This document shows, in pieces, positions 4,932 through 13,574 of a stretch of DNA of 35,974 nt. Within the stretch, counting starts at the first letter, position 1; every line of letters begins with the position of its first letter. The stretch is from the IMG/VR virus record IMGVR_UViG_3300017752_000062, positions 1 to 35,974 of that record; one strand, written 5' to 3'. The notes beneath the pieces were generated by a model that worked only from the letters and a program-made list of their open reading frames with translations, searched no databases and was not told the origin of the DNA. A program made the translations under genes and the position numbers. Source of the stretch: a virus.

Positions 4932-7435
4932 TGGCTACAGAAAAAAATCCATACGACCAAATACCAACTGATAATGTAATACAAATAAAAGCAGAAGACC
5001 CTATGTCTGCTAATGTTTCCTATCAAGTTGACCCTGAAACAGGAGAGGTTGAAGTAGACTTCCAAGCAGAAGGTGCGGAGATAGAAGTTGAAATTGAAAT
5101 TGAGTCTGAGTTTTATGAAAACCTTGTAGATAAACTAGATGAAGATACGTTAGAAGAAATTGGTCATACAGTAATTGATAAATTTGAAGCAGATAAAGAT
5201 TCTCGTGCTGAATGGGAGTCTATGTTTGAACGTGGTTTTGACCTTCTTGGTTTAAAACTAGAAGATACTACAGAACCTTTTGAAGGGGCTGCTACTGCTG
5301 TTCACCCACTGCTTATTGAGTCAGCTGTTAAGTTTCAATCTAAAGCATCACAAGAACTGTTTCCTTCTAAAGGACCAGTAAAAGCCCAAGTGCTTGGTAA
5401 TGCTACAGTAGAAAAACAACAACAAGCTAATCGTGTTCAAAACTTTATGAACTATCAAGTTACAACACAGATGCCTGAATACTTTGATGAGTTTGAACGT
5501 ATGTTGTTTCACTTACCTTTGATTGGCTCTTCAATTAAAAAGATTTACTATGACTCAAGTCTTGGTCGTCCTGTCTCTGAGTTTGTTCCTATTGACCAAT
5601 TCTATGTATCTTATTATGCTTCCGACCTTAGAAGGGCAGATAGATATACACATGTTATATATCGTAGTCCTGTTGATATAGCTCGTTGTATGGAAGCTGG
5701 CATGTATGCTGATATTGAACTTCCTAATGCTGGTATACCTGAATTATCTGGTATGGCATCTAAGATGGATAATGTATTAGGTTTATCACCAGCAGGAGAC
5801 AATGACCCTCAGTATGTATTACTTGAACAACATTGTTATCTAGAACTGCCGGAAGATAAAATGCATGAAGGTAAAACCGCATGTCCTTATATTGTAACTA
5901 TAGAACAATCAAGTGGTTCTGTTTTATCTATTCGCCGTAATTGGAATGAGGGAGATGAACGATATGAGAAGAAGATGCACTTCACCCATTACCGATATGT
6001 TCCTGGTTTTGGTTTCTATGGGCTGGGGCTTATTCACTTTCTTGGGAATCTTACTATGTCTGCCACTGCTGCTATGCGCAGTCTTTTGGACGCAGGGCAG
6101 TTTGCTAATCTACCGGGTGGATTTAAAGCTAAAGGAGTACGAATCGTGGGTGACAATGACCCGATTGCTCCGGGTGAGTTTAAAGAAGTGGAAGCTACGG
6201 GCGTTGACCTATCTAAGGCTATTGTTCCTCTTCCCTTTAAAGAGCCTTCTGGCACTTTGTTTAACATGCTCAGTTTTGTTACAGGGGCTGGTCAAAAATT
6301 TGCAGACTCCACAGAACAAGTAATTTCAGACAGTGGAGGCTATGGTCCTGTAGGCACAACTATGGCATTGCTTGAGGCTTCAAGTAAATTCTTTACTGCT
6401 ATTCATAAAAGACTACACAAGGCACAGGGAGATGAGTTTAAGATTCTTGCTCGTGTTGACTATGAGTATCTACCTAATGAGTATCCTTATAAACTTCCGG
6501 GTTGTCTTGAAAAAATATTTAAGAAAGACTTTAATGGTGATGTAGATATTATTCCAATATCTGACCCTAATATTCCATCAAATGCCCAGCGTATGATGCT
6601 TATTCAAATGGTACAACAGATTGCAGCACAGTCTCCTCCTGACATGTTTGATATGGAAGAAATTAATAGGATGCTTCTTACAACTGCAAACGTACCTAAT
6701 GTAGATAAAATAATGCCTTTGAAAAAAGAAGCAATGCCCCAAGACCCTTTATCAGATATTAAAGACGCTAATAAAGGAACTCCTATCAAAGCATTTAAAG
6801 GACAGAACCATGATGCACATATGCAGGTTAAAGGTTCTTATATACAAGACCCAATGAATCAACAAACAAATCCTGCATTTGCTAAAGTTGCTGGTGCGTT
6901 ACAAGCTAATATATCAGAACATGCAATGTTAAAATATGAAGAGCAAATTGAAGGATTAACTATGCAAGCTATGCAAAATCCACAAGCTGCGGCTATGTTA
7001 TCGCAAATGCCTGACCCCGTTGCTGCAATGCAAGCACAAGCTGCACAACAAATTATGCAAGCAGGTATGGCTATGGCACAACAAAAACAAGCTGGTACAC
7101 CTGAAGCTCAAATGGTACAACTAGAATCACAACGCCTTGGTGTTGAACAAGATAAAGTACAAGCTCAGATGGCTAATAAACAAGTTGATGCTGCGCTTAA
7201 ACAACGTGACCTTGATTTAAAAGAACAGAAAATTATTCTTGATGCGCAGAAAGCTGGTGCTAGTGACGCACTAAAGGATGCTCAGAAAGAAGAGGACAGA
7301 AATAATAAACGTGTTCTCAAAGCTATGGACTTGATTGGTGACTTAATGAAGGCACAAGAGAGCAATGAACTAGAGGAGTCAAAAGTAGTTGCAAATCTTT
7401 TAATGAACTTTATTAAAGAAGGTAAAAATATTTGA
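4931..7435 (+). CDS. Portal protein
   Basis: At 834 residues this is the expected size for a podovirus-type portal, the dodecameric ring through which DNA enters and leaves the head. After an acidic N-terminus (about 35-65) comes FEGAATAVHPLLIESAVKFQ and SKASQELFPSKGPVKAQVLG (117-156), a signature of this portal type. Residues 200-600 hold the wing and stem, including FVPIDQFYVSYYASDLRRAD and a GYGPVGTTMALLEASSKF helix. The C-terminus (about 660-834) is a long Gln/Met/Ala-rich helix-forming tail. The gene follows the basic protein by TAATG overlap and ends overlapping a TTG-started gene. Confidence 0.9.
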   Translation: MATEKNPYDQIPTDNVIQIKAEDPMSANVSYQVDPETGEVEVDFQAEGAEIEVEIEIESEFYENLVDKLDEDTLEEIGHTVIDKFEADKDSRAEWESMFERGFDLLGLKLEDTTEPFEGAATAVHPLLIESAVKFQSKASQELFPSKGPVKAQVLGNATVEKQQQANRVQNFMNYQVTTQMPEYFDEFERMLFHLPLIGSSIKKIYYDSSLGRPVSEFVPIDQFYVSYYASDLRRADRYTHVIYRSPVDIARCMEAGMYADIELPNAGIPELSGMASKMDNVLGLSPAGDNDPQYVLLEQHCYLELPEDKMHEGKTACPYIVTIEQSSGSVLSIRRNWNEGDERYEKKMHFTHYRYVPGFGFYGLGLIHFLGNLTMSATAAMRSLLDAGQFANLPGGFKAKGVRIVGDNDPIAPGEFKEVEATGVDLSKAIVPLPFKEPSGTLFNMLSFVTGAGQKFADSTEQVISDSGGYGPVGTTMALLEASSKFFTAIHKRLHKAQGDEFKILARVDYEYLPNEYPYKLPGCLEKIFKKDFNGDVDIIPISDPNIPSNAQRMMLIQMVQQIAAQSPPDMFDMEEINRMLLTTANVPNVDKIMPLKKEAMPQDPLSDIKDANKGTPIKAFKGQNHDAHMQVKGSYIQDPMNQQTNPAFAKVAGALQANISEHAMLKYEEQIEGLTMQAMQNPQAAAMLSQMPDPVAAMQAQAAQQIMQAGMAMAQQKQAGTPEAQMVQLESQRLGVEQDKVQAQMANKQVDAALKQRDLDLKEQKIILDAQKAGASDALKDAQKEEDRNNKRVLKAMDLIGDLMKAQESNELEESKVVANLLMNFIKEGKNI

Positions 7436-7617
7436 CACTCTATGAAAATTTAGTTAAAGAACTTCAAAAAGAAATTGATGAAGTAAAAAATTCGCTTGCG
7501 TATGGAAGTGTTTCGGATTATCCTAGTTATCGTGAAGCTGTTGGAAAAATCAATGGCTTTGAGATTTCAATTAGTATAATTAAAGATACTACCAATAGAT
7601 ATATCGAAGAGGATTAA
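7432..7617 (+). CDS. 61-residue helical protein with TTG start
   Basis: No ATG or GTG is available. The frame begins with TTG 7432, which overlaps the portal stop (TTGA), and AGAAGG lies upstream at normal distance. The product (MTLYENLVKELQKEIDEVKN, then a stretch with SDYPSYREAVGKINGFEISI) is a short helical hairpin with charged heptad-like spacing. No family is recognised, though a small protein at this place, after the portal, is common in related phages as I recall. It may be a head-assembly or regulatory peptide. The unusual start implies low-level, coupled translation. Confidence 0.65.
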   Translation: MTLYENLVKELQKEIDEVKNSLAYGSVSDYPSYREAVGKINGFEISISIIKDTTNRYIEED

Positions 7618-7618
7618 T

Positions 7619-8026
7619 ATGCAAGCAATTTCTAATGCAATAAAAAATGATGAATGGATTACAGATGCTGAAGTTCCTGACCCAGAAATTTTACCTGAAA
7701 TACCAGGTTATAATGTTTTGGTACGGCCTGTATCTGTTAAATCTGAAACTAAAGGTGGAATCATACTACCTGACTCTATCAAATCGGATATGGCCTACCT
7801 TACTACAGTGGGCAGGGTCTTACGAGTGGGTAATCTTGCTTATGCTGATAATAAATTTAAAGGTCGTCCTTGGTGTAAAGAAGGTGACTATATTTGTTAT
7901 GGAAAGCATAGTGGTACTAAGTTCTTTTATAAAGGCACTCAGCTATTGCTTATTTTCGATGACGATGTTAAAATGGTAGTCGAGGATTCAAAAGATTTAG
8001 ACCCTACCTATAATTTATCTAAGTAA
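7619..8026 (+). CDS. GroES-like co-chaperonin (Cpn10 fold)
   Basis: After a phage-specific N-terminal extension of about 28 residues, the chain matches a 10-kDa chaperonin: IPGYNVLVRPVSV (28-40), a mobile loop KSETKGGIILPD (41-52), TVGRVLRVG (63-71), and WCKEGDYICYGKHSGTKFFY then GTQLLLIFDDDV (85-117). Phage Cpn10 proteins such as T4 gp31 replace host GroES and help GroEL fold the capsid protein. A nearby capsid gene fits that role. The 135 residues exceed normal GroES (about 97) because of both ends. It starts one base after the preceding stop, with GAGG upstream. Confidence 0.85.
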   Translation: MQAISNAIKNDEWITDAEVPDPEILPEIPGYNVLVRPVSVKSETKGGIILPDSIKSDMAYLTTVGRVLRVGNLAYADNKFKGRPWCKEGDYICYGKHSGTKFFYKGTQLLLIFDDDVKMVVEDSKDLDPTYNLSK

Positions 8027-8032
8027 GCACTA

Positions 8033-8061
8033 TTGCAAAATAATAATTTATAATATATAAT
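8033..8061 (+). promoter_or_regulatory. Rightward promoter for the capsid group
   Basis: TTGCAA (8033-8038), 17 bases, then TATAAT (8056-8061). A second TATAAT at 8049-8054 lies nearby. The expected start near 8068 is two bases before a 12-codon frame. Confidence 0.6.
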
Positions 8062-8069
8062 ATATACAT

Positions 8070-8108
8070 ATGAACAGCGTAATTCGTCTTTTTCGCTGTG
8101 GACGTTAA
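8070..8108 (+). other. Possible 12-codon leader frame and hairpin
   Basis: ATG 8070 to TAA 8106-8108 would encode MNSVIRLFRCGR, starting almost at the predicted transcript end. ACAGCG and CGCTGT in the same stretch form a 6-bp stem around a 13-base loop. It could be a leader peptide controlling the scaffold gene, or chance. Confidence 0.25.
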
Positions 8109-8121
8109 AAGGAGTAAAACT

Positions 8122-9123
8122 ATGTCACAGACTGAATGGTCTACGATTGAGCCTACAAAGGCTGACGAACAAGAAAAAATACAATATGAAATAGAAGGAG
8201 AAGAGCCAGAGCAACAGGTAGAAGCTGTAGCTCCTGAAAAAAAAGAAGAAGCTCCTTTACAAGAAGAACAACCTCAAACTTCTGTTGAAGAAACTACTGA
8301 ATTACAAGAACCAAAAGAACTTGATGGTATAGAGACTTCAGGCGCACAGAAAAGAATTAGGCAACTTGTAAAACAAAAAAAAGAACGAGAAGAAGAAGTA
8401 GAACAATTAGTTGCCGCTAATAAAGAAATGCAGTTAAAGCTGCAGTCTCAAGAAGATAATTATAAAAAAGCATTATTAGAAAATGCAACATCTTCTGAAG
8501 GTCAAGTTAAAGAGAGACTTGAATTAGCTAGAGATGCTTACAAACGTGCTGTAGATAGCGGAGACTCTGACTTAATCTTACGAGCGCAAGAAGCTTTAAA
8601 TTCTGCACAACAGGATACTACTCGTTTTGCTGACTATAAAAAAGAACTAGATTCTTATACAGTACAACAAGAACAAGCGCAACCACAAGCTGTTCAACCA
8701 GCACCTGCTTATCAAGGATACGATGAAAAGGCCGTTATATGGGCGCATAAAAATGAATGGTTTAACTCAGACCAAGTTATGACAGCTGCTGCTCTTGCAA
8801 TTGATGCGCAGCTAAAAGAAGAAGGATATAACCCTTCTGAAGATGAATTTTATATGGAAGTAGATAAGCGTATTGCTAATACATTTCCACATAAATTTGG
8901 TGGCAATAATACTACCAACCCCGTACCGCAGGAAACGTCACAACCTGCTCAAGTGGTCGCTGGAGCTTCACGCACTCCATCAACCTCATCAAATAAGAAA
9001 GTAAAACTCACACAAGAGGATGTACGTCTTGCTAATAAGTGGGGTATATCACTTGAACAGTATGCAGCCGAGAAACTCAAAGTTGAAAATTCTGATGGCG
9101 AATATACTACAATTAACCGATAG
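8122..9123 (+). CDS. Capsid scaffolding protein
   Basis: ATG 8122 is chosen because AGGAG lies seven bases upstream; a GTG eight codons earlier lacks a site. The 333-residue protein is very acidic in its first third (Glu/Gln/Pro-rich, MSQTEWSTIEPTKADEQEKI onward). A coiled coil follows at roughly 75-170 (RIRQLVKQKKEREEEVEQLV). The C-terminal third includes AHKNEWFNSDQVMTAAALAI and a basic-helix tail. This composition and the position just before the capsid gene are typical of internal scaffolds (T7 gp9-like), which guide procapsid assembly and then leave. Sequence identity to scaffolds is low, so the call rests on pattern and place. Confidence 0.75.
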   Translation: MSQTEWSTIEPTKADEQEKIQYEIEGEEPEQQVEAVAPEKKEEAPLQEEQPQTSVEETTELQEPKELDGIETSGAQKRIRQLVKQKKEREEEVEQLVAANKEMQLKLQSQEDNYKKALLENATSSEGQVKERLELARDAYKRAVDSGDSDLILRAQEALNSAQQDTTRFADYKKELDSYTVQQEQAQPQAVQPAPAYQGYDEKAVIWAHKNEWFNSDQVMTAAALAIDAQLKEEGYNPSEDEFYMEVDKRIANTFPHKFGGNNTTNPVPQETSQPAQVVAGASRTPSTSSNKKVKLTQEDVRLANKWGISLEQYAAEKLKVENSDGEYTTINR

Positions 9124-9138
9124 CGTGGAGGAAACCCG

Positions 9139-9627
9139 ATGACAAGTAAAAACACACGAGAAACACAGAGTCGTGAACTGGAAACCAGAGAACAAGAAAC
9201 ATACGAATATCGTGAACCTAATCTTTTAGATATTCCTGATTCTGTAAACAATAGATTTACAAATGACGGAATGACACTTCGTTGGATACGTATAACCCTA
9301 AAAGGACAGGATGACTATACAAATGTAGGTAAGCGACTAGCTGAAGGCTGGGAGTTTGTTAATCTGGATGAAGTTCCTGAAATGGCACATACTTCAATGG
9401 TGAAGGATGATGGTCGTTACAAAGGTACAATATGTCGAGGAGATTTAGCCCTTGTCAAAATGCCGAAAGGCAAAGCTATGGCTCGACAAAAACACTTTGA
9501 AAATGCATCTGCGGAGATGGTACATGCTGTTAATTCACAGCTTGAGAATGCTGGTGACCGCCGTATGCCTATTTCAAACTCAAGTAAAACAAATGTAACT
9601 AAAGGCCGTTCTCCACAATTTGATTAA
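9139..9627 (+). CDS. Head-region protein of unknown function
   Basis: GGAGG lies seven bases before ATG 9139. The 162-residue product has a charged N-terminus (MTSKNTRETQSRELETREQE), a compact centre with LRWIRITLKGQDDYTNVGKR, EGWEFVNLDEVPEM and GTICRGDLALVKMPKGKAMA, and a tail with MPISNSSKTNVTKGRSPQFD. The centre reads as one small beta-rich domain. I recall similar proteins beside capsid genes in other marine phages, with no assigned role. It sits between scaffold and the decoration-like gene, so a head-assembly function is likely by context. It has no membrane segment or enzyme motif. Confidence 0.7.
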   Translation: MTSKNTRETQSRELETREQETYEYREPNLLDIPDSVNNRFTNDGMTLRWIRITLKGQDDYTNVGKRLAEGWEFVNLDEVPEMAHTSMVKDDGRYKGTICRGDLALVKMPKGKAMARQKHFENASAEMVHAVNSQLENAGDRRMPISNSSKTNVTKGRSPQFD

Positions 9628-9679
9628 AAAGGAAAACGAAGTTTAGTTACAGAAACTTAGACACTGAAGGAGAAAATAT

Positions 9680-10267
9680 ATGTCTACTACTAAAGTCACT
9701 GGACTTCAGCCTTCTCGTGTTCGTGGTGCTGCACCAAACAGTAACGGCCTGAATGAATATCCTATTGCTTCAGGTGCTACAGCAATGTATACAGGTACGC
9801 CTGTACGTATTGCCTCTGGTACACTTACACCGTGTGTAACCTCAACCGAAGTGCCTGTAGGTACTTTCCAAGGTTGTCGTTATGTCGAAGACGGGGAACA
9901 AAAATTTAAACCTTATTATTCTGGCGTGTCTGCTACAGATATCGTTGGTCTAGTAAATGATAACCCTGGACAAACTTACATCATTTCTTCAAACGCTACT
10001 GTTGCCGCTGGCATTGTAGGAAGAAATGTAGAAGTTAGCTCAATTGCTGGTGGTTCTACCTTTACTGGTAAATCAACCATTGTTGCTAAAACAACTGCTG
10101 GTACAACTGGTAAAACTACAAATGGTTTGCTACGTATCATCAATATTGTTGATGAGCCTAATAACGCTGCTGGAGATGCATTCACTAAATTGGAAGTCGC
10201 ATTTAACTATGATGCTACCGATTATCAGAATGTTGTAACTTCAGCCGTAGTAACTACAACTAACTAA
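9680..10267 (+). CDS. Putative capsid decoration protein
   Basis: AGGAG precedes ATG 9680. The 195-residue protein starts MSTTKVTGLQPSRVRGAAPN and continues LNEYPIASGATAMYTGTPVR and GTFQGCRYVEDGEQKFKPYY. It is rich in Thr, Val, Ala and Gly and predicted almost all beta, with few charged residues. Such a protein just before a major capsid gene, with the phrase YPIASGATAMYTGTPV, resembles head-stabilising or decoration proteins of related phages. That assignment is inferred from composition, position and remembered pattern rather than from a firm domain match. The 52-base gap before it holds only a weak AAGTTT/AAACTT stem. Confidence 0.55.
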   Translation: MSTTKVTGLQPSRVRGAAPNSNGLNEYPIASGATAMYTGTPVRIASGTLTPCVTSTEVPVGTFQGCRYVEDGEQKFKPYYSGVSATDIVGLVNDNPGQTYIISSNATVAAGIVGRNVEVSSIAGGSTFTGKSTIVAKTTAGTTGKTTNGLLRIINIVDEPNNAAGDAFTKLEVAFNYDATDYQNVVTSAVVTTTN

Positions 10268-10282
10268 GGGAGATAAATAATA

Positions 10283-11227
10283 ATGGCTATTAATCGTGCA
10301 AGTATTGCAAAAGAGCTTCTCCCTGGTCTTAACGCCGTGTTCGGCCTTGAGTATGGGGAAGTCTCTGATGAACACGCTCCACTGTTTGAAACTGAAAACA
10401 GTGACCGTGCATTTGAAGAAGAGGTTCTCTTCACAGGCTTCGGCACTGCACCTGTAAAAGGTGAAGGTGCTGCTGTTTCTTATGACGATGCTTCTGAAAG
10501 CTTTACATCTCGTTACACACACGAGACTATTGCTCTTGGATTCGCTGTCACAGAAGAAGCTATGGAAGATAATCTTTATGACACATTCGCCAAGTTACGT
10601 GCCAAAGGTTTGGCTCGTGCTATGGCTAATACAAAACAAGTTAAAGCTGCTGATGTATTTAACAATGGTTTTAACGCAAGCTTTGCTGGTGGTGATGGAC
10701 AACCGTTCTTCTCCGCTTCGCACCCAACTATCGGTGATGGCAACCAAAGCAACCTGCTTACAGGTGCTGACTTGTCAGAAGCTTCACTGGAAACTGCTCT
10801 TATCAGCATTTCCAAAATCAAAGATGACCGTGGTATCTTAATCGGCGCACAAGCCGAAAGCCTCCACATTCCATCTGACTTGGCATTTGTCGCTGACCAA
10901 ATCTTGAACAGCACAATGTCAACAACAATTGGGGTTAACCCAACAACTGCAGCTAATGGTGCAACAAATGTTAATGACATTAACTCCATTCGTAATCAAG
11001 GTCTTATGCCGGGTGGGTTCTTTGTGAACCGCCGTTTCACGGATACTAATGCCTTCTACATCAAAACTGATGTTCCGAATGGTGCTAAAATGTTTGTACG
11101 TTCACCACTGCAAACTAAGATGGAACCAGATTTCGATACAGGAAACCTTCGCTTTAAAGCTCGTGAGCGTTATAGCTTTGGCTTCTCTGATTGGAGAGGT
11201 TACTTTGGTAATGCTGGTTCTTCCTAA
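10283..11227 (+). CDS. Major capsid protein (Mu gpT-like, HK97 fold)
   Basis: The 314-residue protein carries patterns of the Mu-like major head subunit family: LGFAVTEEAMEDNLYDTFAK (85-104), a DGQPFFSASHPTIGDGNQSN loop (about 135-155), DDRGILIGAQAESLHIPSDL, NQGLMPGGFFVNRRFTDTNA, and the C-terminal RFKARERYSFGFSDWRGYFG (about 289-308). It would form the icosahedral shell, aided by the scaffold and co-chaperonin encoded upstream. A weak GGGAG site precedes ATG 10283. No head protease gene is seen nearby. The gene is followed by a strong terminator, as expected for a highly expressed product. Confidence 0.9.
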   Translation: MAINRASIAKELLPGLNAVFGLEYGEVSDEHAPLFETENSDRAFEEEVLFTGFGTAPVKGEGAAVSYDDASESFTSRYTHETIALGFAVTEEAMEDNLYDTFAKLRAKGLARAMANTKQVKAADVFNNGFNASFAGGDGQPFFSASHPTIGDGNQSNLLTGADLSEASLETALISISKIKDDRGILIGAQAESLHIPSDLAFVADQILNSTMSTTIGVNPTTAANGATNVNDINSIRNQGLMPGGFFVNRRFTDTNAFYIKTDVPNGAKMFVRSPLQTKMEPDFDTGNLRFKARERYSFGFSDWRGYFGNAGSS

Positions 11228-11265
11228 GAACTAGTTTATCTATAAAAACTTAATTAAAGTTTATG

Positions 11266-11296
11266 GGGAAAGGTCGTTGTATCTTTCCCTTTTTTT
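11266..11296 (+). terminator. Intrinsic terminator after the capsid gene
   Basis: GGGAAAG (11266-11272) pairs with CTTTCCC (11283-11289) around a ten-base loop, followed by seven Ts (11290-11296). The -35 box of the next promoter lies in the loop. Confidence 0.85.
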
Positions 11297-11305
11297 GTGT
11301 ATAAT
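11277..11305 (+). promoter_or_regulatory. Rightward promoter embedded in the terminator
   Basis: TTGTAT (11277-11282), 17 bases, then TATAAT (11300-11305): the same boxes and spacing as at 2045-2073. The start near 11312 leaves room for AGGAG at 11326-11330. Confidence 0.65.
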
Positions 11306-11337
11306 AGGTGTATCTGATTATAACTAGGAGTATTAAT

Positions 11338-11643
11338 ATGACAACAAATGTTAGAGTATCTTTTGTGTCTACGTCAGGAGATGCAGTTGATGCGGCAACT
11401 GGAAAAGCTGTAAAAGATACAAGAATACGTGCTATTCATGCTACAGGTGTTGGTGACTTTATAATTGCTGGAACATCTACAGACCCTTTTGGTACTGTAA
11501 CAGGTAATATAATTAAGTTTACAAATACAACAGCAAATGATTTAACAGACCAAAGCTATAGTGATAATGGTATTAGAATGACAGGAACTGTATCTGTTGC
11601 TTTACCAGTTAGCGCAGCAACTGTGACTATTTATTATGGCTAA
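11338..11643 (+). CDS. Small beta-rich virion-type protein
   Basis: ATG 11338, with AGGAG seven bases upstream, is preferred over a GTG at 11308 that lacks a site and overlaps the promoter. The 101-residue protein begins MTTNVRVSFVSTSGDAVDAA and ends TVSVALPVSAATVTIYYG. It is rich in Thr, Val and Ala, with alternating hydrophobic residues typical of a small beta sandwich. No family is recognised. It is the first gene after the post-capsid promoter and overlaps the adaptor gene by eight bases, so it may be a head-completion or neck protein. That role is inferred from position only. Confidence 0.7.
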   Translation: MTTNVRVSFVSTSGDAVDAATGKAVKDTRIRAIHATGVGDFIIAGTSTDPFGTVTGNIIKFTNTTANDLTDQSYSDNGIRMTGTVSVALPVSAATVTIYYG

Positions 11644-12289
11644 TTATACATATCTTGTAAATGATATTATTGAGACTACAGAAAATGATGGCACAGAGTT
11701 TGTCAATCATATTCCTAAACTTGTTAATCGTGCAGAAGAGAGACTAACAAAAGCTCTTGATGATTATGGTCTTGTAACTGTGACATCTATTACGCTTTCT
11801 GCTGGAACAAATGATTATACATTACCAACAGGAACAAGACTAGTTAAGAATATTAATATTACAAACAATGGCACTAAAATTAATTTACTTCAAAGAACGG
11901 ATGAATTTATAAATGATTACTGGCCTGTATCAGCAAGCACTGGAACTCCCAAGTACTATGCAAAGAGAACAAATACGCAAGTTCGTTTTGCCCCTACAGC
12001 TAGTGCTGATTACAGCGGAGAACTTGTATACATTACTAGGCCAACAACTTTGACTAGCGCAACAGATAGTAATTACTTTAGTGAGTTTTGTTATGACGCT
12101 TTGTATGCAGCTTGTATGTCAGAGGCTTTAGGTTTTATGAAAAACTATACAGCTAAACAAGTATATGAACAACAATATCAAAACTCAGTAGGTTTACTGC
12201 GTAACCAATCAAGAAGAACACGCCGTGATGATATGCAAACTCCTGCTTCGACAGGTGGCGGCGATAACACAATCGAAGGAGGATTGTAA
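11636..12289 (+). CDS. Head-tail adaptor (phage adaptor/gp11-like)
   Basis: The 217-residue product starts MANYTYLVNDIIETTENDGT, then EFVNHIPKLVNRAEERLTKA, a beta section with NDYTLPTGTRLVKNINITNN and TPKYYAKRTNTQVRFAPTAS, and a helix YAACMSEALGFMKNYTAKQV near 160-180. This order (N-terminal helices, beta insert, C-terminal helices) fits the adaptor proteins that bind under the portal, such as T7 gp11 and its relatives. The C-terminus is Arg- and Gly-rich and disordered. It starts inside the end of the preceding gene and ends in TAATG with the next. A second, P22 gp4-like adaptor lies at 15682. Confidence 0.7.
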   Translation: MANYTYLVNDIIETTENDGTEFVNHIPKLVNRAEERLTKALDDYGLVTVTSITLSAGTNDYTLPTGTRLVKNINITNNGTKINLLQRTDEFINDYWPVSASTGTPKYYAKRTNTQVRFAPTASADYSGELVYITRPTTLTSATDSNYFSEFCYDALYAACMSEALGFMKNYTAKQVYEQQYQNSVGLLRNQSRRTRRDDMQTPASTGGGDNTIEGGL

Positions 12290-13062
12290 TGGCAGGTAAA
12301 ACAGAAATAATAAAAGCAATAGCAAGCCTTGGTAAAGCAGCTGCTAATAAACAATTTGGTAAAAAAGCTGTTGACTCTGCAGTTAAGTCTGAAAAAGCTA
12401 AAGAACGTTTTGCGAAAGCGCAACTACGTAAAAAGAAAAAAAGTGATGCAGAAAAAAAATTAAAAGATAAAAAAATAAAAAGTAAAGGTGCGGGAGCTAC
12501 AGGAGTTCGCCGCCGTCAAAAAATGAGGGCAGAAGATAAAGCGAAGGCAGCATATGAAAAGTTTGAAAAGGCTACTAGTAAAATTAAAAAAACTGAATCT
12601 ATCAAAGACTTTCTTAAACGTGGTGGAGAAATTAGTGAGCTTCCTCGTTCAATGCAAGCATTTTATAGAAAAGAAGTTGAAAAAGAATTAAAAGGTCAAA
12701 CATCTAAACCTCTTCGTGAACTTCGTCAATCACAAACTGATAGAAAAAAAAGAAGACAAGCTCGTAAACTTACAGAGGGTAAGGAAACTACAGAAGCTTT
12801 TGAAAGAAGAATATCACAAGAAGCAAGAGCAGGTGGTGTAGAAGATGTAGGAGCTAGAGGTTCTCAACGTGGTTCACAACGTGACCCTCTTTATGAATAT
12901 GAGCGTAGTCAAGCTGCTGCGTTTCTTAGAGGTAAAGATTCACCTCAGTCAGAATCAAATATTCAAGATTTAGTAGAAATGTTTACAACCAAAAAGAAGG
13001 GCGGTACTTTAGGTCGTGGTATGGGTAAAGCTCTTCGAGGTGGTGGAAAGGTAATAAAATAA
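12289..13062 (+). CDS. Lysine-rich protein with C-terminal GGGK tag (257 aa)
   Basis: This is the first and largest of a cassette of very basic proteins. It begins MAGKTEIIKAIASLGKAAAN and continues through long Lys/Arg/Ala-rich helices such as RKKKKSDAEKKLKDKKIKSK. It has a more acidic middle, then a tail TKKKGGTLGRGMGKALRGGG and KVIK. It has few aromatic residues and no recognisable domain. The C-terminal motif is shared with the next protein. It starts and ends in TAATG overlaps. Given its charge and the neighbouring head-tail genes, it may bind packaged DNA or the inner head surface, but this is inference. Function unknown. Confidence 0.7.
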   Translation: MAGKTEIIKAIASLGKAAANKQFGKKAVDSAVKSEKAKERFAKAQLRKKKKSDAEKKLKDKKIKSKGAGATGVRRRQKMRAEDKAKAAYEKFEKATSKIKKTESIKDFLKRGGEISELPRSMQAFYRKEVEKELKGQTSKPLRELRQSQTDRKKRRQARKLTEGKETTEAFERRISQEARAGGVEDVGARGSQRGSQRDPLYEYERSQAAAFLRGKDSPQSESNIQDLVEMFTTKKKGGTLGRGMGKALRGGGKVIK

Positions 13063-13574
13063 TGTCAAAAGGTAAACTTGTAAGAACTCTTCTTCAAAAA
13101 CAAGGCAAACAAAAGAAACCAATAATGGATGATAAAGGAAAACCTGTAGCTAGAGATAAAACTACTCCTGAGTCTAAAGATGCTCGTGCGCCTAAAAGTA
13201 AGCAAACTAAAAAACAAGTAAAAGCAGATACTGCTGCAAAAGCTAGAATAGGTAGAGCTAAAGATGTAAAAAGAGAAATGCAAAAGCGTAGTAAAAGCGT
13301 TATACGAGAACGTGATACTAGACCTAGCGTAAATACTTTATCTAAGATAGACCAAAAAGAAACAGAGTATGATAAGTTTGTTATAGGTGTTAAAAGAAGT
13401 TTAATTAGTAAACAAAGAAAAGGAGAACCTGCTACTTATAAAGGCACAGATTATTCTGATGTTCTTTCTAAAAGAAAAGGCATTAAATCTGGAACTACTA
13501 AAAAGTCAGGGGGCGGTAAACTTCGTGGAATGGGTGTAGCTCTTCGTGGCGGTGGAAAGGTAACGAAAAGATAA
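13062..13574 (+). CDS. Lysine-rich protein with C-terminal GGGK tag (170 aa)
   Basis: It begins MSKGKLVRTLLQKQGKQKKP and is strongly basic and disordered-looking through about residue 90. A short ordered-looking stretch follows (EYDKFVIGVKRSLISKQRKG). It ends KSGGGKLRGMGVALRGGGKV plus TKR, nearly the same tail as the preceding gene's RGMGKALRGGGKV. The shared tail on otherwise unlike bodies suggests a common assembly or localisation signal. Both junctions are TAATG overlaps, and the DNA for the tail (GGTGGAAAGGTAA) is also purine-rich enough to act as a binding site for the next gene. Function unknown. Confidence 0.7.
   Translation: MSKGKLVRTLLQKQGKQKKPIMDDKGKPVARDKTTPESKDARAPKSKQTKKQVKADTAAKARIGRAKDVKREMQKRSKSVIRERDTRPSVNTLSKIDQKETEYDKFVIGVKRSLISKQRKGEPATYKGTDYSDVLSKRKGIKSGTTKKSGGGKLRGMGVALRGGGKVTKR

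Noticed and set aside
5913-6323. Rightward frame of 136 residues within the portal gene
   Set aside because: It is in a shifted frame of the portal and begins without a binding site.
9646-9665. AAGTTT/AAACTT stem before the decoration-like gene
   Set aside because: Six AT pairs with no T run; too weak to be called a terminator.
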